From: Geobacteraceae bacterium
GTDB lineage: Bacteria; Desulfobacterota; Desulfuromonadia; Geobacterales; Pseudopelobacteraceae
Assembly (NCBI GenBank): GCA_025355325.1
Contig: JANXZX010000142.1
Span: 1 to 53,245, forward strand
Length of the DNA stretch: 53,245 nucleotides
Reading direction: 5' to 3'
The number at the start of each line of letters is the position of its first letter. Positions within the stretch are counted from its first letter, which is position 1. Shown here piece by piece: positions 46,726-53,245 of this stretch. Below the pieces are notes generated by a model. That model searched no databases and had not been told where the DNA came from. It worked only from the letters and a program-made list of their open reading frames with translations. Both the position numbers and the translations under genes were made by a program.

Positions 46726-47547
46726 TCACAGGAAGAACGGATACCCAAGCCGCTTGAATTCCAGCTTCTGCTCTTTCAGCCACGTATCGCCGAGCTTGTC
46801 AAAACCACCCTTGGCACGGTATTCCTTAAGAAATGCGTTGATGCGTAATTTCAGAGGATCGTTCCCCTTGCGGATGCCGATTGCCCAGGATTCATACTGA
46901 AACGGCTTCAAAATGGCGCGGGTGGTCGGCTGGTTTCGCTGCCAATTACTGTAGGTGGACATTTGATCGTAAATAAATGCATTTGCTTTACCCTGCACTA
47001 CTTCCAACACGGCAGCCGCCTCCTTGTCCAGAACAAGTACCTGGGCATGTTTCAGCCGTTTGCCGGCATAGCTGTGACCGGTGGTCCCTTTTTTTACCGC
47101 CACTGTCATGCCTGGCTTATCCAGATCAGAGATGTCCTGAACAGGGGAATTCTTCTGCACCAGAAGGCAAAGGCCGGTCTGCAGATAGGAATCGGAAAAA
47201 TCAATCGACTGGGCGCGTTCCGATGTAGCGGTCATCGACGATATGATCAGGTCAATCTTGCCCGTTTTGAGGGATGGAATCAAACCGTCAAATGACATAT
47301 TTTGAATCTGTATCTTCATGCCGAGCGCTGCGCCGAGCGCATTGGCCAGGTCAACACTCACGCCGATCGGGTGACCTTTGGTATCAGTCATCTCAAAGGG
47401 TGGATAGGCAAGTTCCATCCCGACGATCAACGTATCTTTTTTTTCAGCACCAAAGCCGGATCCGCATATCAGTACATTGGCCATCAGGATACACAGACCG
47501 ACAATAGTGACCCGAATGAAACGACTCGCAAAGTGTACAGATCTCAT
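46726..47547 (-). CDS. glnH: Periplasmic amino-acid-binding protein
   Basis: A 273-residue solute-binding protein (family 3). It has a signal peptide (about 1-33, cleaved near GFGA) and the family start DTLIVGMELAYPPFEMTDTKGHPIGVSVDLANALG, with FDGLIPSLKTGKIDLIIS following. The ATG at 47547 has GGGAGGA upstream with 8-base spacing; an in-frame codon at 47607 does not. First gene of the transport operon. Specificity is not readable. Confidence 0.93.
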   Translation of the reverse strand: MRSVHFASRFIRVTIVGLCILMANVLICGSGFGAEKKDTLIVGMELAYPPFEMTDTKGHPIGVSVDLANALGAALGMKIQIQNMSFDGLIPSLKTGKIDLIISSMTATSERAQSIDFSDSYLQTGLCLLVQKNSPVQDISDLDKPGMTVAVKKGTTGHSYAGKRLKHAQVLVLDKEAAAVLEVVQGKANAFIYDQMSTYSNWQRNQPTTRAILKPFQYESWAIGIRKGNDPLKLRINAFLKEYRAKGGFDKLGDTWLKEQKLEFKRLGYPFFL

Positions 47548-47578
47548 CGATAGTCCTCCCGAACACGAATTTATCCAA

Positions 47579-47607
47579 AGAGTATCGCAAAGATCACCAT
47601 GTTTCAA
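47579..47607 (-). promoter_or_regulatory. Weak candidate promoter for glnH
   Basis: On the minus strand, TTGAAA (47607-47602), a 17-base spacer and TACTCT (47584-47579). The -10 match is poor. Confidence 0.3.
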
Positions 47608-47649
47608 TCGATTAGCAAAAAATATATCTGGAACCCGACAAAGTGTAAC

Positions 47650-47667
47650 GAAATAATGCTTTATTTC
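47650..47667. promoter_or_regulatory. Perfect 7-4-7 dyad between glnH and the divergent membrane-protein gene
   Basis: GAAATAA (47650-47656) and TTATTTC (47661-47667) are separated by TGCT. It is a candidate operator for either divergent unit. AT-rich dyads of this size also occur by chance. Confidence 0.3.
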
Positions 47668-47764
47668 ACTCCAGGTTGCTACAGCCTTAACCTTGATGTA
47701 TTATCCCCTACCCGTCCACATATCGGATTTGGTTAAAGTACCTTACAAGTGAGATCGACTATTC

Positions 47765-48136
47765 ATGTTGCTACAAGCTGTCATCTGGATGAACCTTGCA
47801 TTGATTTTTTACACCTGGGCTGTGTTCAGCGCACGTAAGATCGGTTTATTCAGAAAGCATCTGGTCCTGTTCGGGGTTGGTTTACTCTGCGACTATCTGG
47901 GGACGCATCTGATGCTGCTCTATGGTCTCTCTACCGGCGTTGTACCCGAGTGGCACATAGCAATCGGCATCGCCTCACTGTCCGGTATGGCATTTCATTT
48001 TCTGTTGGCATCAGTTGCGTCTTTAGTCAGTCAGGCTGAATCGGTGAACCGCATATTCCATCGAGTGAGTCTCTATATTTATTCGGCCTGGTTAATCGCA
48101 TTCATAACCGGGTCAATTGCCGGAATTGCCGGGTAA
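47765..48136 (+). CDS. Small polytopic membrane protein, HsmA/TIGR03987-like
   Basis: A 123-residue protein with four hydrophobic helices. It matches the general pattern of the HsmA/TIGR03987 group: an N-terminal NLALIFYTWAVFSARK and a middle FGVGLLCDYLGTHLM segment with buried charged residues. Function in this organism is unknown. It is followed by a nucleoside transporter 13 bases later, so the two are probably co-transcribed. Confidence 0.65.
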   Translation: MLLQAVIWMNLALIFYTWAVFSARKIGLFRKHLVLFGVGLLCDYLGTHLMLLYGLSTGVVPEWHIAIGIASLSGMAFHFLLASVASLVSQAESVNRIFHRVSLYIYSAWLIAFITGSIAGIAG

Positions 48137-48149
48137 CAGGGAGTTTTGA

Positions 48150-49385
48150 ATGATTCATGGTGTTTTTGGAATGTGTGTGTTGCTTGGAGTCGCCTGGCTG
48201 TTCAGCGAAAACCGTCACGTAATTCATTGGCGGCTTATTGCCTCCGGGGTAATCCTGCAGTTGCTTATCGCCCTGATGATGTTGAAGGCTCCACTGTTCC
48301 GGGATATGTTCTTCGGTCTGAATGCTGTTGTTGCCGCTCTGGAAACCGCGACCAAGGCCGGTACGTCATTCGTTTTCGGCTATCTGGGAGGAGGCCCGCT
48401 GCCGTTTGTCGAGACCACACCGGGGGGATCATTCTCTCTGGCATTCCAGGCTCTGCCGATGGTGCTGGTAATTGCCGCTTTAACTGCTCTGCTCTATTAC
48501 TGGCGAATTCTGCCCAGGGTCGTACAGGCATTTTCATGGGTACTGCGCAAGAGTATGGGAATCGGTGGAGCGCTCGGCGTTGCAGTATCCGGCTGCATTT
48601 TTCTGGGAATGATTGAATCTCCCCTGCTGATACGGCCATATCTGGCCAGAATGACCCGCAGCGAGATCTTTGCCATGATGGCCACAGGTTTATCCTGCAT
48701 CGCCGGCACCATGCTGGTGTTGTATGCCACGGTACTACAGCGCGTTATCCCGGATGCACTCGGTCATATTCTGACAGCTTCCATCATCCACGCACCAGCC
48801 GCACTGGTTATAGCTTCCATCATAATTCCGGAAACGGAACACCAAACTCTTGGAGGAGAGATATCATCATACAAGGCATCAAGTGCCATGGATGCGTTGG
48901 CGAAAGGAACTTTTGACGGTCTCAAGATCCTCTTCAATATTGTGGCGATTCTGATAGTGTTTGTTGCGCTGGTAAAACTTGTCAATATCGGGCTCGGGCA
49001 GATGACGGATATAATGGGTACCCCCCTGACTCTTGAGCGCATTTTGGGGGCGCTGATGGCTCCGGTTGTCTGGATAATCGGCGTGCCGTGGGAAGAAGCA
49101 AAAACCGCCGGTGCGCTCATGGGCACCAAAGTAGTGCTGAACGAGTTTCTGGCGTATATCCAATTTTCCGCCCTGCCGGAGGCGGCATTAAGTCCGAAGA
49201 GCAAAATAATAATGACCTATGCAATGTGCAGTTTCGCGAATCTGGGCAGCCTGGGCATTCTGATCGGCGGACTCAGTTCTCTCTGCCCCGAGCGTAGTGA
49301 AGAAATCGTAGCAATGGGTTTCAAGGCCCTGCTTGCCGGGGTGCTGGCCTCGCTGATGACAGGAGCAATCGTGGGGATGCTTTGA
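48150..49385 (+). CDS. NupC-type concentrative nucleoside transporter
   Basis: A 411-residue membrane symporter of the CNT family. It has the WRLIASGVILQLLIALMMLK start, a Gate-type VFGYLGGGPLP segment, SGCIFLGMIESPLLIRPYLARMTRSE and a C-terminal LCPERSEEIVAMGFKALLAGVLAS. About ten helices are visible. It takes up nucleosides with Na+ or H+; the ion and base preference are not clear. Ribosome-binding GGGAG lies in the 13-base gap after the preceding gene. Confidence 0.88.
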   Translation: MIHGVFGMCVLLGVAWLFSENRHVIHWRLIASGVILQLLIALMMLKAPLFRDMFFGLNAVVAALETATKAGTSFVFGYLGGGPLPFVETTPGGSFSLAFQALPMVLVIAALTALLYYWRILPRVVQAFSWVLRKSMGIGGALGVAVSGCIFLGMIESPLLIRPYLARMTRSEIFAMMATGLSCIAGTMLVLYATVLQRVIPDALGHILTASIIHAPAALVIASIIIPETEHQTLGGEISSYKASSAMDALAKGTFDGLKILFNIVAILIVFVALVKLVNIGLGQMTDIMGTPLTLERILGALMAPVVWIIGVPWEEAKTAGALMGTKVVLNEFLAYIQFSALPEAALSPKSKIIMTYAMCSFANLGSLGILIGGLSSLCPERSEEIVAMGFKALLAGVLASLMTGAIVGML

Positions 49386-49412
49386 GTTTTACGTGTGGCG
49401 GATGACAAATTT

Positions 49413-49453
49413 AAACAGGAAAATATTCAAACAGGAAAATATTCAAACAGGAG
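49413..49453. repeat. Tandem repeat, 16-base unit, about 2.5 copies
   Basis: AAACAGGAAAATATTC occurs at 49413-49428 and 49429-49444, with a partial third copy (AAACAGGA) from 49445. It lies in the gap between the convergent nucleoside-transporter and kinase genes, directly against the kinase stop. Confidence 0.9.
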
Positions 49454-49454
49454 A

Positions 49455-50627
49455 TTATACCTCAATCCGAAACTCTGCCCCCTCCCCTACATTGCGAGCC
49501 ATCAAGTGACCATTCATATTCTTTTCGATAATAACTTTTGACATATACAACCCCACCCCTGTTCCCCTTTCCGGGCCACGGGTGGTGAAATAGGGATCAA
49601 ATATTTTAGTTATTATCTCGTCCGGAATACCGCCGCAATTGTCTCGTATGTAGAGCACAGAACAATCATCCTCCCGGGTTATGCGTACAACAATGCAGGG
49701 ATTGGAAATAGTACGTTCGGCTGCTGCTTCTTGAGCGTTGTTGATGATGTTTAGCAAAACCTGCGCATATTCATTCCGGTAGCCAACAGTGGACACTTCA
49801 TCGTCCGCTTCAATTTTTACCGTAATGTCATTGCAGATCAGGGACTCGGAAATCAGTGACAAAACATGGTCAATCAATTTACATAGGGAAAACTCCTGTT
49901 TTTCCTTATCCTCCCGGAAAAAATTCCGAAAATCATCGATTGTACGCGACATGAGCATAATGAGATCCATCATGCTTTTAGTGTCACTTTCCATTTCTTC
50001 TTTGGTGAGTGTGCCGGAGTTATATTGCATCTGCACGTTCTGAACGATAAGCCCGATATTATTAAGCGGCTGACGCCATTGATGGGCGATATTGCCGATC
50101 ATCTCGCCCATGGAAGCCAAACGGCTCTGCTGTATCAGCATCTGGTCCTTGCGGCGAAGCTCCGAAACAACTTCAGCGACACGTGTTTCCAGAGTCTTAT
50201 TAAGCTGTACGATCTCTTTCTCAGCCAAGCGGCGGGCTGTGCGCTCCCTGACCTCATCGAGCGCCCGCTGAATTGCCAGGGGGAGCTTGTCCAGACGGTT
50301 TTTCAATACATAATCAGTAGCGCCCAGCTTTAGAAGTTCGACAGCTTTCTCCTCGCCAATTGCACCGGAAATACAGATAAAAGGTATGCCGGGACAGAGT
50401 TTTTGAGCCACCCGGAGTGCCTCAGGAGCGGTGAAACCTGGCAAATGATAGTCGGCAAGAATAAGATCGTAACCGCCGCTTTGCAGAAAATTTTTGAAGT
50501 CATTTTCGTTGGCAGCCCAATCAATTTCCGCCAATAAACCGGTATCGGCCAGCCGTTCCCGTATAATCTCGGCATCCAGCGCTGAATCTTCTATATGTAC
50601 AATCCGTAGTGGCTTATCAGTCAGCAT
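49455..50627 (-). CDS. Hybrid receiver-histidine kinase (REC-HisKA-HATPase)
   Basis: A 390-residue soluble kinase. The N-terminal receiver has IVHIEDSALD and phospho-Asp in LILADYHLPG. A coiled coil follows, then a HisKA-type H-box HQWRQPLNN and an ATPase domain with NIINNAQEA, DNCGGI and GTGVGLYMSK. The HQWRQPLN box is common in Geobacter-type genomes. The ATG at 50627 gives an 11-base overlap with the upstream receiver gene, and an in-frame ATG at 50657 is possible. With its own receiver at the N-terminus, it may be a downstream kinase in a relay. Confidence 0.88.
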   Translation of the reverse strand: MLTDKPLRIVHIEDSALDAEIIRERLADTGLLAEIDWAANENDFKNFLQSGGYDLILADYHLPGFTAPEALRVAQKLCPGIPFICISGAIGEEKAVELLKLGATDYVLKNRLDKLPLAIQRALDEVRERTARRLAEKEIVQLNKTLETRVAEVVSELRRKDQMLIQQSRLASMGEMIGNIAHQWRQPLNNIGLIVQNVQMQYNSGTLTKEEMESDTKSMMDLIMLMSRTIDDFRNFFREDKEKQEFSLCKLIDHVLSLISESLICNDITVKIEADDEVSTVGYRNEYAQVLLNIINNAQEAAAERTISNPCIVVRITREDDCSVLYIRDNCGGIPDEIITKIFDPYFTTRGPERGTGVGLYMSKVIIEKNMNGHLMARNVGEGAEFRIEV

Positions 50628-51075
50628 GCGTGCTTGAACCCTCCGGCGGTAGTTCATTCAGCACCGCCCAGAAACCGCCTAACTGCTTAACAGCTTTGAC
50701 AAACTCGGAAAAATTTACCGGTTTGACCACATAGGCATTGATCCCCAATTCATAGCTTCGGATCAGATCCTGCTCTTCACGCGAAGAGGTCAGCATTACC
50801 ACGGGTATCATTTTGAAAGCGGGATCAGAACGGATGGCCCGCAGAACTTCGATGCCGTCCATGCGGGGCATCTTGATATCAAGTATCGCCACCGCCGGAT
50901 TGAGCGGCTTGCGTGACTGGTATTTCCCCTCACAGCGAAGAAACTCCATCGCCTCAACACCGTCAGACACGTGGGTAACCCGGTTGGCCAGGTTGTTGTC
51001 GGCCAGAGCCTCAAGGGTCAGTTCTGCATCATTCGGGCTGTCTTCGGCAAGCAAAATCGGTCTCAGTTCAGACAT
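50617..51075 (-). CDS. Single-domain response regulator, Rcp1-like
   Basis: A 152-residue receiver with no output domain. ILLAEDSPNDAELTLEAL begins it, phospho-Asp is in VAILDIKMPRMDG, and K in YVVKPVNF closes the site. The extra loop RCEGKYQSRKPLNP is typical of Rcp1-type regulators that work with phytochrome-like kinases. ACGGAGGA precedes the ATG. It lies between the sensor kinase and the hybrid kinase, so it probably carries phosphate from the former. Confidence 0.9.
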   Translation of the reverse strand: MSELRPILLAEDSPNDAELTLEALADNNLANRVTHVSDGVEAMEFLRCEGKYQSRKPLNPAVAILDIKMPRMDGIEVLRAIRSDPAFKMIPVVMLTSSREEQDLIRSYELGINAYVVKPVNFSEFVKAVKQLGGFWAVLNELPPEGSSTHAD

Positions 51076-51090
51076 GGTACTGTTCCTCCG

Positions 51091-53037
51091 TTAAGATGGT
51101 ATTGTGAAATAGAATTTGGCTCCCCAGTTCAATTCGCCTTCGGCCCACACCCGACCTCCATGCCGGTTGACAATGCGCTGGACAGTTGCCAGACCGATCC
51201 CGGTTCCCTCGAATTGTTCCTGAGAATGCAGGCGTTGAAAGACACCAAAAAGCTTGCCGACATACTGCATGTCGAAACCTACCCCGTTATCCTCGACGAC
51301 AAAGACGTCCTCACCATTTTCTTTATACGTGCGGATTTCAATGTGCGCAACGTCTCTCGTTCGGGTATATTTAACGGCATTCCCGAGCAAATTGGCCCAG
51401 ACCTGACGAAGGAGGGCATAGTCACCACGTACCGGTGGAAGATCAGAGATGACCCATTCAATGGCACGTCCGGCAGAGCTTTCCTGACACAGCGCCAAGG
51501 CTTCCTGCATTGCCAGATTCATATCCATGTTCTCATGATGCATTTCCGCACGACCGGTTCGGGAAAACTGCAGCAAATCATCTATTAACGTTCCCATCTG
51601 ACGCGCTGAAGCGGCGATAGTATCAACGTAGTGAAGTCCTTTTTCGTTAAGGCCGTCACGACAGCGCGAAATCAGCAGATCAACGTAGCCATCAATATGC
51701 CGCAATGGAGCCCGCAAGTCGTGGGAAACAGAATAACAGAATGCCTCCAGTTCCTTGTTGGCCGTCTCCAACTGAGCCGTCCGCTCGACCACCCGCTGTT
51801 CCAGTTCGATGTTCAATCGATGGATTTCATCTTCTGCAAACCTTCGTTCAGTGATATCCCTGTTACTCGCCCGCTGACCCGAATATTTTCCGGCACCATC
51901 ATAGACCGGCTGGCAGACATGGGAAAACCACCTCTCTTCGCCACCGCGGGTAATAATTCGGAAGTCAATATGGTGCTGATGCGATTTTGGTGCTTCATCC
52001 TGATCAACAACTACATGGCCTGCAAGATGATCTCTGTCATCCGGATGGGTGATTTTATTCATCAACGTTGGGTCTTGTTGGAACTCTTCGGCGGTATACC
52101 CCGTGTGCCGTTCACATGATGGAGATATGTAACGCAGGTTGCCGTCCGGAGCCAGCCAGTATTCCCAGTCATACGTAAAATTAGCGACAGTGCGGTATGC
52201 TTCTTCACTCTCACGCAGCGTTTCCTCGACCTGCTTTCGTTCGACTATCTCTGCTTCAAGTGAAGCAGTTCGATCACCAACCAGTACTTTGAGACGCTTG
52301 TTAAAGAAAAACAGTAGAAGCATAACTGCAAAGCCGACCGAGAGTGAACAGGTCAGAATCAGAGCGGTTGATATCTCGCTGTTGATCGGCATCTTGATCG
52401 ATTCAATCGCCCGATAAACTCCCGCTTTTTCGTTAAAGCCGCCCTCTCCCGGATACAGCGCCTGAAGTCCCGGCGGCGCATCCTGTCGTTTACCATGACA
52501 TTTTAAGCACTTGGTCTCTGTTTCCAGAAAAGGAATCGCATAATAGAGATATTTTGTACCATCAACCGTAATTACTTTTCGAAACTCTCTGACGTCTCGA
52601 TGCTCATTGAAATATTTGATCATCGATGCTTCAAACTCATCAGCAATATTGACCGGATTACGCGGATTTACCGAGGCCATCTTGTAATATACTTCAGGAA
52701 GTCCGGCTTTTTTCATCTCTTCATTATAATATGCATGCATATTCCGAACGATGAATGATGAAGAAAATAATTCAGGGGTATAAAAACTTTGAGCTACATC
52801 TCCATTGTCCCGTGCCTTGTAAAATGTCGGGAGCATGTTTCTTTGGATGTAATGGTGGAAACTTTTGTGTGACAAGAGAATATTTCTTACTTTGTCCTCG
52901 GCATCTTTTAAGAAGAATGCCGATAACGCGTAATAAATGGCAGCCGCCACAACTATCATGGTCACTACAGCGAATAAAACCGGCTTTATGTACGGATGCA
53001 ATTTACCCGGACGAATACTTTGGTTGTCGCTACTCAC
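51091..53037 (-). CDS. Membrane sensor kinase with DUF3365 haem-type periplasmic domain
   Basis: A 648-residue kinase. One N-terminal helix (about 18-43), a periplasmic DUF3365/Tll0287-like domain (about 44-222) with C177-x2-C180-H181 (CLKCH), a c-type haem attachment motif, then a second helix (about 224-246), a PAS domain (about 275-395), HisKA with SVSHDLRAPLRH and HATPase_c with NLLGNAVKY, DNGVGF and GTGIGLATV. The haem suggests redox or gas sensing; the ligand is unknown. It heads the three-gene minus-strand run with the single receiver and the hybrid kinase. Confidence 0.9.
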   Translation of the reverse strand: MSSDNQSIRPGKLHPYIKPVLFAVVTMIVVAAAIYYALSAFFLKDAEDKVRNILLSHKSFHHYIQRNMLPTFYKARDNGDVAQSFYTPELFSSSFIVRNMHAYYNEEMKKAGLPEVYYKMASVNPRNPVNIADEFEASMIKYFNEHRDVREFRKVITVDGTKYLYYAIPFLETETKCLKCHGKRQDAPPGLQALYPGEGGFNEKAGVYRAIESIKMPINSEISTALILTCSLSVGFAVMLLLFFFNKRLKVLVGDRTASLEAEIVERKQVEETLRESEEAYRTVANFTYDWEYWLAPDGNLRYISPSCERHTGYTAEEFQQDPTLMNKITHPDDRDHLAGHVVVDQDEAPKSHQHHIDFRIITRGGEERWFSHVCQPVYDGAGKYSGQRASNRDITERRFAEDEIHRLNIELEQRVVERTAQLETANKELEAFCYSVSHDLRAPLRHIDGYVDLLISRCRDGLNEKGLHYVDTIAASARQMGTLIDDLLQFSRTGRAEMHHENMDMNLAMQEALALCQESSAGRAIEWVISDLPPVRGDYALLRQVWANLLGNAVKYTRTRDVAHIEIRTYKENGEDVFVVEDNGVGFDMQYVGKLFGVFQRLHSQEQFEGTGIGLATVQRIVNRHGGRVWAEGELNWGAKFYFTIPS

Positions 53038-53110
53038 ACAATCCTCCTTTCTCTACGAAAGTCAGGTTTCACTGGGTGTTCGACAAAAATGTTGGTGGAT
53101 TCAACAACAA

Positions 53111-53150
53111 CCTCCCCTCCCCTTGCGGGAGGGGATTGAGGGGTGGGGGA
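53111..53150 (+). repeat. GC-rich hairpin repeat, copy 1
   Basis: CCCCTCCC (53114-53121) pairs with GGGAGGGG (53127-53134) around CTTGC, followed by a G-rich tail AGGGGTGGGGG. It is related in inverted orientation to the element at 53186-53222, 35 bases away. Confidence 0.8.
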
Positions 53151-53185
53151 AGCGGATTGTAACACTTCTAATATTACAACAACTT

Positions 53186-53222
53186 CACCCACCCCCTGAC
53201 CCCCTCCCGTCTAGGGAGGGGG
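53186..53222 (-). repeat. GC-rich hairpin repeat, copy 2 (inverted)
   Basis: CCCCCTCCC (53200-53208) pairs with GGGAGGGGG (53214-53222) around GTCTA, preceded by CACCCACCCCCTGA. Reverse-complementing it gives the same stem and G-rich tail as copy 1. Confidence 0.8.
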
Positions 53223-53245
53223 AAAATAAAAACATAAAAGTGGTG

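Noticed and set aside
1-53245. tRNA, rRNA, CRISPR array, prophage or insertion sequence
   Set aside because: Intergenic gaps were read on both strands; no cloverleaf with a T-loop, no spaced direct repeats and no transposase or integrase motifs were found.

Overview
The window looks like a chromosomal stretch of a Desulfuromonadota/Geobacter-type bacterium. The gene set points that way: a pilB-pilT-pilC-pilS block, an ntrY-ntrX-ctpA operon, GspA/GspB-type secretion genes, efp with epmA and epmB, rplY-pth-ychF below prs, many two-component proteins, and a sensor kinase with a periplasmic c-type haem motif. The genus is inferred from gene content and order, not from any search. No tRNA, rRNA, CRISPR array, prophage or insertion sequence was recognised, and codon and base use look even throughout by eye.

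Layout. Bases 1-2368: the end of a flippase-like membrane protein coupled to a DUF2723 GT-C-type membrane protein. 2467-13109: pilB, pilT, pilC, pilS, an FtsX/MacB-like permease, a two-TM protein, a second GspE/PilB-type ATPase and a coupled HDOD regulator. 13181-13873: two small minus-strand genes. 14110-16970: infA, efp, epmA and convergent epmB (translation initiation, and EF-P with its lysylation enzymes). 17144-19497: an ExeA/GspA-like ATPase and GspB. 19510-20774: pgsA and a lytic transglycosylase on the minus strand. 20815-22553: purM-purN. 22583-25962: prs, rplY, pth, ychF on the minus strand. 26010-27854: a B12-binding radical SAM protein, divergent from secA. 27906-36576: secA, argJ, a serine hydrolase, a receiver protein with a RomR/PopZ-like layout, trpD, trpC and a small membrane protein. 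36603-41567: ctpA, ntrX, ntrY on the minus strand. 41719-45176: a YaaR/DUF327 protein, a TPR protein, a TatD-radical SAM fusion and an exported acidic-tailed protein. 45202-47547: glnH-glnP-glnQ-type amino-acid ABC transporter. 47765-49385: a small membrane protein and a NupC-type nucleoside transporter. 49455-53037: a three-gene phosphorelay headed by a haem-motif kinase. 53111-53222: an inverted pair of GC-rich hairpin repeats.

Themes. The first third is about envelope machines: two pilus/secretion extension ATPases that both carry MshEN-type (c-di-GMP-binding family) N-termini, a retraction ATPase, and secretion accessory proteins. Regulation is the second theme. PilS has lost its usual neighbour PilR. 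NtrX keeps its phosphoacceptor, Walker motifs and DNA-binding helix but has GAFVGA in place of GAFTGA and lacks both arginines of the arginine-finger segment. A receiver protein ends in a polar-protein-like C-terminal helix after a long acidic linker.

The observations I rate highest are the degenerate NtrX, the TatD-radical SAM fusion with its neighbours, the triple MshEN-like GspE coupled to HDOD, the RomR/PopZ-like receiver protein, the intrinsic terminator directly abutting trpD, and the haem-sensing phosphorelay. Everything here is read by eye from the sequence; domain names rest on motif recognition.
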